Assembly (NCBI RefSeq): GCF_036226505.1
Contig: NZ_CP108484.1
Coordinates: forward strand, 6,572,001 to 6,636,000
Direction: 5' to 3'
Source: Kitasatospora sp. NBC_01246
Lineage (GTDB): Bacteria > Actinomycetota > Actinomycetes > Streptomycetales > Streptomycetaceae
DNA: 64,000 nucleotides
In this document: one piece after another, positions 46,553 to 54,939 of the stretch
Layout: the number at the start of each line of letters is the position of its first letter
Numbering within the stretch: the stretch's first letter is position 1
Notes under the pieces: generated by a model
The model's database searches: none
Told to the model about the DNA's origin: nothing
What the model saw: the letters and a program-made list of their open reading frames with translations, nothing else
Translations under genes and position numbers: made by a program

Positions 46553-48144
46553 ACCGCCGCCGCTTCCTGGGCATCGGCGCGGCCGTGGTCGGCACCGGCG
46601 GGATCGGGGCCTTCGCCCTCCCCTCGGCCACCCGACTGCTGGCCGAGGCCCGGCCGGGCCGGCTGCTGCTCAGCGCGATGGAGCCGCCCGCCCCGTTCCA
46701 GGTGCCGCTCCCGGTGCCGCCCGTGCTGCAACCGGTCCGTACCGACGGCACCACCGACTACTACGAGATCACCCAGCGGAGCGCGCGGCTGGAGATCCTG
46801 CCCGGCCTGCGGACCGAGGCCTGGACGTACGGCGGCAGCTTCCCCGGCCCGACCTTCGCCGTGCGGGCCGGGCGGCAGAGCGTGGTCCGCCACCGCAACG
46901 AGCTGCCGGTGCCCTCGGTGGTCCACCTGCACGGCGGCCACACCCCGGCGGACAGCGACGGCTACCCGACCGACCTGCTGCTGCCGGTCGGGGGCGGCGG
47001 TGCCCGGGGCGCCCAGGACATGGCCGGGATGGCGGGTATGCCGGGGATGGAGCACCACCCGGCCGACCCGGCCGCCGCCCGGACCGCCGACGGCGAGCGC
47101 ACCTACACCTATCCGAACCACCAGCGCGCGGCCACGCTCTGGTACCACGACCACCGGATGGGCTTCACCGGCCCCGCCGTCTGGCGCGGCCTGGCCGGCT
47201 TCCACCTCGTCCACGACGACGAGGAGGACGCGCTGCCGCTGCCGCGCGGCGAACGCGACGTCCCGCTGATGCTCGCCGACCGCTCCTTCGCCGAGGACGG
47301 CTCCTTCCAGTACCCGGCCACCGATGCCGCGCTGGCCGTCCCCGGCGTCACCGACGACTACATGAACGGCGTCCTCGGCGACGTCATCCTGGTCAACGGC
47401 GCCCCCTGGCCCCGGCTCGCGGTGGACCGCGCCCGCTACCGGCTGCGCGTGCTGAACGCCTCCAACGCCCGCCTCTACCGCCTCGAACTCGATCCGCAGC
47501 CCTCCGGCGGCGACGCGCTGGTGCAGATCGGCGGCGACGGCGGCCTGCTGGAGGCCCCGCTGGCGCACGACGCGCTGGAGATCGCCCCGGCCGAACGCTT
47601 CGACCTGGTGGTCGACTTCGCCCGCTACCCGCCGGGGACGTCGGTCCGCCTGATGAACCGGTTCGGCACCGACCGGGACGCCGAGGTGATGGTGTTCGAC
47701 GTGTCCTCGCGGACCGTCACCGACGACTCGGCCGTGCCCGAGCGGCTCTGCACCCTCGAACGGCTCGATCCGGCCGCCGCCGTGACCACCCGGACCTTCG
47801 GCTTCCGCCGCAGCCGCAACGACGGCTGGACGATCAACAACCAGCCCTACCAGCCGGGCCGTTCGCTGGCCCGGCCCGCCCTCGGCACCGTCGAGAAGTG
47901 GCGCTTCTTCACCGACGTCCACCACCCCGTCCACCTGCACCTGGACCCCTTCCAGGTGCTCTCGCGCAACGGCGCCGAACCCGGCCGCTACGACGCGGGC
48001 TGGAAGGACACCGTGGACCTGCGGCCGGCCGAGTCGGTGGAGATCCTGGTCCGCTTCACGGACTACCCGGGGACGTACATGCTGCACTGCCACAACCTGG
48101 AGCACGAGGACATGGCGATGATGGCGGACTTCGTCGTGGAGTAG
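46549..48144 (+). CDS. Tat-exported multicopper oxidase (CotA/bilirubin-oxidase-like)
   Basis: The 531-aa three-domain laccase-like enzyme has a twin-arginine signal, MNRRRFLGIGAAVVG. All four copper-binding segments are present: VVHLHGGHTP, TLWYHDHRMG, HHPVHLHLDPFQVL and MLHCHNLEHEDMAMM, so type 1, 2 and 3 coppers should be loaded before or during export. An insertion after the first copper segment is Met- and His-rich (MAGMAGMPGMEHH), which could bind Cu(I). It may oxidise phenols, Mn or Cu(I) at the cell surface. GTG 46549 overlaps the membrane-protein stop. Confidence 0.93.
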   Translation: MNRRRFLGIGAAVVGTGGIGAFALPSATRLLAEARPGRLLLSAMEPPAPFQVPLPVPPVLQPVRTDGTTDYYEITQRSARLEILPGLRTEAWTYGGSFPGPTFAVRAGRQSVVRHRNELPVPSVVHLHGGHTPADSDGYPTDLLLPVGGGGARGAQDMAGMAGMPGMEHHPADPAAARTADGERTYTYPNHQRAATLWYHDHRMGFTGPAVWRGLAGFHLVHDDEEDALPLPRGERDVPLMLADRSFAEDGSFQYPATDAALAVPGVTDDYMNGVLGDVILVNGAPWPRLAVDRARYRLRVLNASNARLYRLELDPQPSGGDALVQIGGDGGLLEAPLAHDALEIAPAERFDLVVDFARYPPGTSVRLMNRFGTDRDAEVMVFDVSSRTVTDDSAVPERLCTLERLDPAAAVTTRTFGFRRSRNDGWTINNQPYQPGRSLARPALGTVEKWRFFTDVHHPVHLHLDPFQVLSRNGAEPGRYDAGWKDTVDLRPAESVEILVRFTDYPGTYMLHCHNLEHEDMAMMADFVVE

Positions 48145-48309
48145 CGCGCCGGCCGGGCCGGTGGCCACCGCTCCGTCCCCTCACCCGTTCGGCCGCGCGC
48201 CGGCGGGCGGTCGCCCCGCCCGCCGGCGCCTCGACGTGCCGGGCCCCCGCGGTTGACCTAGCGTCGCGGGAGGGGCACCGGCCCTGTCGTCCGACCGAGG
48301 AGCGCGCGC

Positions 48310-49671
48310 ATGACCAGTCCTGCCGAACGCCGCCGGCGCGGCCGGGCCGCCCGCGAACGGGTCTCGCGCTCGGCCCACGGCCGCTGGATCCCCGCGGCCG
48401 ACCGGCCCGACCCGATCGCCGTGCTGGAGCGGCAGGGGGCGGACCGGGTCGCCGAGCTGCTGCCGATCCGCTACGGCCGGATGGCCGATTCGGCCTTCGC
48501 CTTCCTGCGCGGCGCGGCCGCCGTGCTGGCCGCCGACCTCGCGGCCGTCCCCGACACCGGCATCACCGTCCAGCTCTGCGGTGACGCCCACCTGGCGAAC
48601 TTCGGCATGTACGCCTCGCCGGAGCGGGCGCTGCTCTTCGGCCTGAACGACTTCGACGAGACCTACCCCGGCCCGTTCGAGTGGGACGTCAAACGGCTCG
48701 CCGCGAGCGCCGCCGTCGCGGCCCGCGACAACGGCAACGACGAGGCGCACGTCCGCCGCGCCGCGCTGACCGCCGCGCTCGGCTACGCCACCGCGATGCG
48801 GCGGCTGGCGGCGATGGGCGAACTCGACGTCTGGTACGCCCGGATCGACACCGAGGACCTCCTCCCGCTGATCAGCAGGTCCAAGCGCCGCAAGCGGGTC
48901 GAGGCCGGTATGGCGCACGCCCGGCGCCGCACCAGCCTGCAGGCCTTCGGCAAGCTCACCGAGGAACGGGACGGCCAGCGCCACATCATCAGCGAGCCGC
49001 CGCTGATCCAGCCGCTGACGAAGAACGAGTTCGGTGCCGTCGGGCAGATCTTCAGCGACTACCGGGCCACCCTCAGCGAGGACCGCCGCGTCCTGCTCGA
49101 CCGGTTCCAGTTCGTCGACGCGGCGCGCAAGGTGGTCGGCGTCGGCAGTGTCGGGACCCGCTGCTACATCATCCTGCTGGAGGGGCGCGACGCCCGGGAC
49201 CCGCTCTTCCTCCAGGTCAAGGAGGCCACCCGGTCGGTCCTGGAGGACCACCTGCCCGCCGGCAGCCGGGTCGACGCCGAGGTGACCGGTACCCACGGCG
49301 GCCGCCGGGTGGTGGTCGGCCAGCACCTGATGCAGGCCGTCAGCGACATCTTCCTCGGCTGGACCACCGGCCCGGCCGGCCGCCACTACTACGGGCGCCA
49401 ACTGCGGGACATGAAGGGTTCGGTGGAGATCGCCGACATGACGAGGTCCGGTCTGCGGGACTACGCGGACCTCTGCGGCCGCGCGCTGGCCCGCGCCCAC
49501 GCCCGCTCCGGCGACCGGCTCGCCATCGCCGGCTACCTGGGCTCGTCGGACACCTTCGCGGAGGCGATCGCCGACTTCGCCGTCAGTTACGCCGACCGGA
49601 CCGAGGCCGACCACGCCGCCCTGCTGTCCGCGATCGACGACCGGGTGATCACGGCGAAGCGGGGGATCTGA
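48310..49671 (+). CDS. DUF2252 family protein
   Basis: The 453-aa soluble protein matches the DUF2252 family, which has a kinase-like (aminoglycoside phosphotransferase-like) fold. Visible family segments are ITVQLCGDAHLANFGMYASPERALLFGLNDFDET (the GDxHxxNFG catalytic-type loop and a DFD metal-type motif), WDVKRLAASAAVAARDNG, and VGVGSVGTRCYIILLEGRD. The function is not established; phosphorylation of a small molecule is possible from the fold. It is monocistronic, between the oxidase gene and a pseudogene. Confidence 0.9.
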   Translation: MTSPAERRRRGRAARERVSRSAHGRWIPAADRPDPIAVLERQGADRVAELLPIRYGRMADSAFAFLRGAAAVLAADLAAVPDTGITVQLCGDAHLANFGMYASPERALLFGLNDFDETYPGPFEWDVKRLAASAAVAARDNGNDEAHVRRAALTAALGYATAMRRLAAMGELDVWYARIDTEDLLPLISRSKRRKRVEAGMAHARRRTSLQAFGKLTEERDGQRHIISEPPLIQPLTKNEFGAVGQIFSDYRATLSEDRRVLLDRFQFVDAARKVVGVGSVGTRCYIILLEGRDARDPLFLQVKEATRSVLEDHLPAGSRVDAEVTGTHGGRRVVVGQHLMQAVSDIFLGWTTGPAGRHYYGRQLRDMKGSVEIADMTRSGLRDYADLCGRALARAHARSGDRLAIAGYLGSSDTFAEAIADFAVSYADRTEADHAALLSAIDDRVITAKRGI

Positions 49672-49702
49672 CCCGGGCCGCCCCGTCCTCCAGGCAGGAC
49701 TG

Positions 49703-50156
49703 TCACGCCAGTTCGGGCAGCGGTGCGGCGAGCCGTCGCAGTTGGTCGCGCTGGTCGGCGAGGTCGACCGCGCCCGGGCGGACGACGACGACATGGCGGG
49801 CACCCGCGTCCCGGTACCGGGCGAGGCCGGCCACGACGTCCTCCGGCGTGCCGGTCACGAGCGCCTGGGTCCGCTCCAACTCCTCCAGCGGCAGGCCGGT
49901 CGGCCCGTGCGTAGGCGTCGGGCGCCAGGCGGCCGGCGGCCACGTCCTCGTCCACGCGGACCGAGACGAAGAGGGCGGGGGTGATCGCGTCCGGGTCACG
50001 GCCCGCCCCGGCCGCCGCCTTCCGCACGTCCAGCAGCCCGGACCGGTAGTCGGCGGGGTCCGGCGGGTACGGCAGCCGGCCGTCGTAGCACCGCCCGGTG
50101 CGGGCGAGGGCCGCCGCAGTGGGCGCAGGCGGCCGGGCGACGGGGTCGGGCGCCAC
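49703..50156 (-). pseudogene. Frameshifted, 5'-truncated luciferase-like (LLM) flavin oxidoreductase
   Basis: Two overlapping minus-strand frames together encode a C-terminal LLM-type domain. The upstream frame gives YDGRLPYPPDPADYRSGLLDVRKAAAGAGRDPDAITPALFVSVRVDEDVAAGRLAPDAYAR, then the frame shifts. The downstream frame continues TGLPLEELERTQALVTGTPEDVVAGLARYRDAGARHVVV. Removing one base near 49905 (plus-strand GTCGG) joins them smoothly as YARATGLPLEEL. The N-terminal half of the barrel is missing: the frame is closed by a stop near 50260. It is therefore a decayed gene, unless the shift is a sequencing error, which would not restore the missing half. Confidence 0.7.
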
Positions 50157-50426
50157 CCGGTCGGCGGGGGTGCGGACCCCGCCGGTCGACGGGTTGGCGG
50201 GGGACTGAGGCCCGTCGAAGGTCGGGGTCGGCGCGTCCCTGTGGCATCAACTCGCCTCTCCAGTTGGTGAGTTGAGGGTCCGTCCTGGTGTCGGTGGGGC
50301 ATGTGCATGACTTCGACAAGATGATTCCTCGTCAGTAACATGACCGGCGCGGCCGTGCGAGCCGCCTCCCTGCCTCCACTGATCACGGGCGGTCGTGTCC
50401 TCGTCCGCCGCTCCGAAAGAGTCCTG

Positions 50427-52004
50427 TTGAAGAGTTCCCTCGGCATGGCGGTCCGCCCTGCCCTCGTCTCACTGGTGCTGCTCGGTGTCGCCGCGTGCGG
50501 GCCGACCTCGGGCGACCAGCCGGGCTCCCCGACGGCCGACGCGACCGGCGGTGCCCCGGTCGCCGCCTCGGCCTCCGGTGCCGGCCACCCGGTCGCCGCC
50601 GTCACCCCGACCGGTTCGCCGCAGGCCCGGGCCGCCACCCCGGCCGGCGCGCCCACCGCCTCCGGGCGTCCCGCCGCCGCCACCCTGCCGGTGGCGGCGG
50701 CGCAGCCGGGCGCGCAGCAGGCCGCCGTCGGCGTGCCCGGTGCGGACGGCACGGCCGTCTCCCCGGCGGCCCGGAACCTCCAGCTCACCGCGTACGACCC
50801 GGCCGCCGGTACGGCGGTCCTGGCGGCCGCGGGGCCGTCGGCACCCTCGGCGGGTCCGTCGGCGAGCCCGTCCGCCGGTTCGTCCGCGGGCCCCTCCGCG
50901 AGCCCGTCCGCGAGCCCGTTCGCGAGCCCCTCGCCGGGGTCGACGGCCGCGGTCGAGGCCGTCCGGCCCGGTCAGCTGATCGCCAGCCCGCCGACGGCCG
51001 CCGCGCCGCAGGGCGCCCTGGTCGCCGTCACGGCCGTCCGTTCGGCGAGCGGCGGGTCGGTCTCCCTGGCGACCCGGCCCGCGACACTGACCGAACTGCT
51101 CGGCGGGGCCGAGGCGGACGGCAAGGTGGCCGTCGACCCCCAGGCGATCAAGGTGACGCCCCTGGTCAAGGACGTCAAGGCGACCGCCAGCCGGGAGAAC
51201 GGCGCCACCACGGCCGACGCGTCCGGCACGCTGGAGGTCGACGTCAAGGCGCCGATCCCGCTCCCGGAGGGGCTGAGCGCCGACGCCTCCGGCTCCCTCC
51301 AGCTCCACCCCGCCGTGCACTTCGCCTACCACGGTGCCGGCGTGGGCAGTCCGCGCACCGCGTCGATCGGCTTCGACCTGGGCGCCCACGCCCAGTGGAA
51401 GGTCACCGGTGACTTCGCCCGAGACACCGGCGCCGCACCGATCCGGGTGCCCTTCGCCAAGCTCCAGGCCAGCCCGGTCATCACGGTGGCCGGCCTGCCG
51501 GTCGTGGTGAACCTCGGGCTCACCTGCTACCTGGAGGTCAGCGCCGACGGCCAGGTCCACCTGGAGGCCGAACAGGAGGTCACCGGTACCTGGGCGGTGC
51601 ACGCCGACTACGCCGGCGGGCGCGGCTGGACCTCGTCCACCGACGCCGCCGACACCAAGGTCTCCCCGGTCCACGTGCGGCTGACCGGCAAGGCGGCCGC
51701 CCGGGCCGCGCTGGGCGCCGAGGTGAGCGTCGGCCTGTACGACACGGTCGGCGTCGAGGCCACCGTGGCCCCGTACCTGCGGGCCCGGGCCGACGGCTCG
51801 CTCACCGTGGACGTCCCGGGCGGCGCGCCCCGACTCCAGGGCAGCTGGGCCCTGCTGGGCGGGGTCGACCTGAACGGCGCGCTGCTCGCCCATCTGAAGG
51901 TCTTCGGCACCCCGATCATCGAGGGCAAGCTCCCGCTGCCGCCGTTCCACCGCGAGTGGCCGCTGGTGTCCGGTGCGCTCCCCTCGCCGGCCCCGAAGGG
52001 CTGA
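50427..52004 (+). CDS. Secreted lipoprotein with Ala/Ser/Pro-rich stalk, function unknown
   Basis: The protein is about 525 aa. TTG 50427 follows GAAAGAG (50415-50421); ATG 50445 is an alternative. The N-terminus MAVRPALVSLVLLGVAACG is a lipoprotein signal with lipobox LGVAAC. A long low-complexity stalk of repeated PSASPSAG-type units (about residues 55-180) could span the cell wall. The C-terminal 300 residues are beta-rich (for example SIGFDLGAHAQWKVTGDF and VVVNLGLTCYLEVSADGQVHLEAEQEVTGTW), with no known catalytic motif. It is a single gene closed by a long hairpin. Confidence 0.75.
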   Translation: MKSSLGMAVRPALVSLVLLGVAACGPTSGDQPGSPTADATGGAPVAASASGAGHPVAAVTPTGSPQARAATPAGAPTASGRPAAATLPVAAAQPGAQQAAVGVPGADGTAVSPAARNLQLTAYDPAAGTAVLAAAGPSAPSAGPSASPSAGSSAGPSASPSASPFASPSPGSTAAVEAVRPGQLIASPPTAAAPQGALVAVTAVRSASGGSVSLATRPATLTELLGGAEADGKVAVDPQAIKVTPLVKDVKATASRENGATTADASGTLEVDVKAPIPLPEGLSADASGSLQLHPAVHFAYHGAGVGSPRTASIGFDLGAHAQWKVTGDFARDTGAAPIRVPFAKLQASPVITVAGLPVVVNLGLTCYLEVSADGQVHLEAEQEVTGTWAVHADYAGGRGWTSSTDAADTKVSPVHVRLTGKAAARAALGAEVSVGLYDTVGVEATVAPYLRARADGSLTVDVPGGAPRLQGSWALLGGVDLNGALLAHLKVFGTPIIEGKLPLPPFHREWPLVSGALPSPAPKG

Positions 52005-52017
52005 GCCGTCATCCGTA

Positions 52018-52054
52018 CCGCGGACCCTGGGCCGAATCGGCCCGGGGTCCGCGG
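52018..52054. terminator. Bidirectional terminator after lipoprotein gene
   Basis: CCGCGGACCC (52018-52027) pairs with GGGTCCGCGG (52045-52054). A second inner pairing, GGGCCG/CGGCCC, makes a long interrupted stem between convergent genes. Confidence 0.8.
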
Positions 52055-52065
52055 CGTGCGAGGGG

Positions 52066-52278
52066 TCAGGCGCCGTCGTCGTCCTCCGTCGCGGCCTCCT
52101 TCCCGGCGCCCGCGGGCGCGACGCCGCTGAAGTTGTTGGCGGGCAGGAGGTAGTCGAAGCTGCCCGAGGAGGTGTGCGCACCGCCGGCGGGGCAGACGCC
52201 GTTGGTCGGGTTCCCGTTGAACCAGAGGCCGAAGCACTTGCCGCAGTACCGCCAGTTGGACTGTCCGAGGATGGCCAC
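52066..52278 (-). CDS. 70-aa Cys-rich CxxC...CPAGGxH mini-protein
   Basis: GTG 52278 follows AAGGAAG. The product has WRYCGKCFGLWFNGNPTNGVCPAGGAHTSSGSFDY, a CxxC-x(n)-C-PAGG-x-H pattern. This resembles the short Trp/Gly repeats (WCxKCxGL...CPAGGxHxxxGSxxY) found, often several in a row, in bacterial lectin-like and secreted proteins. Here one unit stands alone and ends in an acidic tail (TEDDDGA). Cys3His could bind zinc. No signal peptide is seen. The role is unknown. Confidence 0.65.
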   Translation of the reverse strand: MAILGQSNWRYCGKCFGLWFNGNPTNGVCPAGGAHTSSGSFDYLLPANNFSGVAPAGAGKEAATEDDDGA

Positions 52279-52444
52279 GGAGCTTCCTTTCCGGACGACT
52301 TCCCCGGGTCGGAGGAAGAGCGTCCCGTGGGGGGCATGCGTCCATGGTTCGGTGCCCGGAGTCCCGGACACATGAGGCAGGTGTCCCCTGTGCGGCAGGG
52401 ACCTCCCGGACGACGCGTCAGTGGGCTGTGCGACAGTGGCCCGC

Positions 52445-53368
52445 ATGCTGGCGATCGAGGTGCAGACGGAGAACGGGGAGCGGCACCTTCGGGTGACCGC
52501 CGAGGCGCTGGCCGCGCTGGTGCGCCGGATCGGCGGGCCAGGCGACCGCTTCCTGGTGGTGGAGCGGATTGCCGGCCCCGCCGAGGTGTTCGTCCAGGTC
52601 TGGCACGAGGCCGGTGGCGACTACACCCTGGAGCACCGCGAGGGCTCGAACGACCGCCATTTCCGGGTGCTGCTCGACGACCCCGGTCCGGTGATCGCCG
52701 CGATGACGGGCTGGGCCCGCCGGGCGGACGGCTGGGATACCGGCCTGGCCTGGCGGCGGCTCGACCTGACACCGGCGCCCGAGACGCCGGCGCCGCCGCT
52801 GGAGCTGCCCGACGACGACCGCAGGCAGCTGGAGGACCGCCTCCGTCAGAGCCTGGCCGGCGGTTACGCGACCCGGGCCGAACTCGCCGAACTGGCGGAG
52901 GACTACCTGGTCAAGGGTGACCGGCGACCGGTCTCGCCCGCGCAGGCCCGGGCCCTGGTCGACCGGATGTGGCGCGAGCGGGCCGAGGAGCAGGCCGGCT
53001 GGGAGGGCGAGACGGACGCCGACCGGCTCACCCGTGCCTTCGCGGCACTGGAGGCGGCCGGCATCACGGCCCGCGAGAACTTCACCTGCTGCCACTCCTG
53101 CGGGCAGGCCGAGATCGCCGGCGCGGGCTCGCCGGACGCCCGGGGCTTCGTCTACTTCCACTCCCAGAGCACCGACGCGGCCGCCGCCGGCCACGGGCTG
53201 TCGCTGTACTACGGGGGCTTCGACGACTCGGCCGAGACCACCGCCGCCGTCGGCCGTGAGGTGGTGGCCGCCCTGGCGGTGGCCGGCCTGCCGGCGGACT
53301 GGGACGGCGACCCCGCCAGTGCCGTCGAGGTGCGACCGCTGGACTGGCGCCGGCGGCTCGTCGGCTGA
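52445..53368 (+). CDS. DUF6891-like domain protein
   Basis: The 307-aa soluble protein has an N-terminal alpha/beta part (AIEVQTENGERHLRVTAEALAALVRRIG), a helical middle, and a C-terminal DUF6891-like region. The latter contains ARENFTCCHSCGQAEIAG, GFVYFHSQSTDAAAAGHGLSLYYGGFDDS, and ends in EVRPLDWRRRLVG. The CCxxCG cluster may bind metal. ATG 52445 is preferred because a -10-like GACAGT (52432-52437) ends 7 nt before it, fitting a leaderless message. Function is unknown. Confidence 0.75.
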   Translation: MLAIEVQTENGERHLRVTAEALAALVRRIGGPGDRFLVVERIAGPAEVFVQVWHEAGGDYTLEHREGSNDRHFRVLLDDPGPVIAAMTGWARRADGWDTGLAWRRLDLTPAPETPAPPLELPDDDRRQLEDRLRQSLAGGYATRAELAELAEDYLVKGDRRPVSPAQARALVDRMWRERAEEQAGWEGETDADRLTRAFAALEAAGITARENFTCCHSCGQAEIAGAGSPDARGFVYFHSQSTDAAAAGHGLSLYYGGFDDSAETTAAVGREVVAALAVAGLPADWDGDPASAVEVRPLDWRRRLVG

Positions 53369-53461
53369 CCGCGCGCACCCGTTCCTCGGGACCGGCCGGA
53401 TGACGCCCGTTCCCGGGCCCGGCACGTGGACATCCGGGCGAGGTGACGGGAGGATCGGCGC

Positions 53462-53788
53462 ATGACAGCTGACGGACCGTTGACCGAGGGAGACCTCAGC
53501 GCAATGGAACGACGCGCCGCCGCGGCGGCGCCGGGCCCGTGGACCGCCTGGCTGGAGGGTCGCCACGGCGTCGGCGGCGACAGCTTCATCCAGGTCCGCC
53601 CCGAGGCGGAGCCGGACGACGAGATCCACGTCAGCCGCTTCGTCGAGGGCGCCCGACTGCCCGGACAGGACCCGAGGCTCGACGCGGACATCGACTTCAT
53701 CGCGGCCGCCCGCCAGGACGTCCCCCGCCTGATCGCCGAGGTGAGGCGGCTGCGGGCGGCAGCGGCGGACCGGTCCCGCGGCTGGTGA
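53462..53788 (+). CDS. Small conserved hypothetical protein (108 aa)
   Basis: ATG 53462 has a GGGAGG site. The product resembles small actinomycete proteins with a mid-region APGPWTAWLEGRHGVGGDSFIQV and a C-terminal helix DADIDFIAAARQDVPRLIAEVRRLRA. This end motif recurs in proteins of phage and plasmid origin as well as chromosomes, from memory. No catalytic residues are evident. Confidence 0.65.
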   Translation: MTADGPLTEGDLSAMERRAAAAAPGPWTAWLEGRHGVGGDSFIQVRPEAEPDDEIHVSRFVEGARLPGQDPRLDADIDFIAAARQDVPRLIAEVRRLRAAAADRSRGW

Positions 53789-53977
53789 CTTCCGGGAGGT
53801 AGGGCCCCGGAGGCCCCGGCCCCCTCCGCCCGGCACCTCCGCACAGGAAGTCGGCCGGTCCGACATCCTGCGCGGGGGCCGGGGACGCTCGGCTCGTCGC
53901 CCCGGACGTCGCGGCGAGTCCCGCCGAAGCAGGGGCGTTCGTTGCCCGGAAGAGGGGTGGGACAGCCCGGGCCGGAC

Positions 53978-54034
53978 CTCAGGCCGGTTTCAGGGCGGTC
54001 TCAGGCCGGATTTCAGGCCGGATTTCAGGCCGGG
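53978..54034 (-). repeat. 11-12 bp tandem repeats across the diacylglycerol kinase stop codon
   Basis: About five units related to TCAGGCCGGATT (plus strand) run from 53978 to 54034. On the minus strand each contains CCGGCCTGA, so the true TGA at 54025-54027 is followed by several copies of itself. This parallels the array at the gap stop codon. Confidence 0.8.
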
Positions 54035-54939
54035 GTGAGCAGGTGCAGGGCGCCGGGGACGGCCTCGACGTCGACCGGCAGGGCGGCCATGAACTCGCCG
54101 TCGGCGTAGGCGGTGATGCCGGGGGAGTCGATCCGCAGCGAGGGCGTGCGGTGGGTGGTGACCTCCGGGTGATCGACGTGGGTGCCCTTGAAGAGGGTGG
54201 GGAAGAAGCGGGCGATGCGGTGGCGGGGCATGGCGTCGACGAGGGTGATGTCGAGCAGGCCGTCGGTGGGGTCGGCGGTGGGGCAGATGAGCATGCCGCC
54301 GCCGTAGCTGCTGGTGTTGCCGACGGCCGCGAGGGTGAGGTCGCGCGCGATGACGGTGCCGTCGGCGAGGGTGAGGCGGAAGGGGAGCGGGCGGAGGTTG
54401 GCGAACTCGACCAGGATGGCGAGGTTGTAGCGCATCCTGCCGTGCGGCCAGCGCAGCCGGTTGGTGCGGTCGCTGACCAGCGAGTCGAAGCCGCTGGCGA
54501 GGACGGAGCCGAACCAGCGCCGCGTGCCGTCCGCCGAGGTGATCCGGCCGAGGTCCACCGTGCGGGTGCGGCCGGCGGCGATGACGTCGGCCGCCGCCTC
54601 CGGCTCGCCGCGCGGCAGCCCGTACGCGCGGGCGTGGTCGTTGCCGGTGCCCGCCGGGACGACGCCCAGGGGGACGTCCGTCCCCGCGGCGGCCTGGAGG
54701 CCGAGGTTGATCATGCCGTCGCCGCCGACGACCACCAGGGCGTCGCAGGAGCCGGCGGAGACGGCCGCGCGGGCCAGGTCGAGCGACTCCTGGGCCGACG
54801 AGCCCGCCCGGGCGTCGACCTCGACGCCCAGGGCGCGCAGCCGGTCGGTGGCGCGGCGGGCCGCCGGCTCGGCGTGGCCGGCGGCCGCGGCCGGATTGGT
54901 GAGGAGAACGACCCGCGTGATGGTTCTCCGGTCGGTCAT
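54025..54939 (-). CDS. Diacylglycerol kinase family lipid kinase (DagK/YegS-like)
   Basis: The 304-aa enzyme should phosphorylate diacylglycerol or a related lipid. It shows VVLLTNPAAAAGHAEPAARRA, the nucleotide loop VVVGGDGMINLGLQA, and VPAGTGNDHARAYGLP, all DagK signatures. Later it has GMLICPTADPTDGLLDITLVDAMPR and YADGEFMAALPVDVE. Its start overlaps the stop of the upstream flavoenzyme by 4 nt, so the pair is translationally coupled. Context with an alkyl-DHAP-synthase-like enzyme and glycerol-3-phosphate dehydrogenase suggests a role in phospholipid supply. Confidence 0.92.
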   Translation of the reverse strand: MTDRRTITRVVLLTNPAAAAGHAEPAARRATDRLRALGVEVDARAGSSAQESLDLARAAVSAGSCDALVVVGGDGMINLGLQAAAGTDVPLGVVPAGTGNDHARAYGLPRGEPEAAADVIAAGRTRTVDLGRITSADGTRRWFGSVLASGFDSLVSDRTNRLRWPHGRMRYNLAILVEFANLRPLPFRLTLADGTVIARDLTLAAVGNTSSYGGGMLICPTADPTDGLLDITLVDAMPRHRIARFFPTLFKGTHVDHPEVTTHRTPSLRIDSPGITAYADGEFMAALPVDVEAVPGALHLLTPA

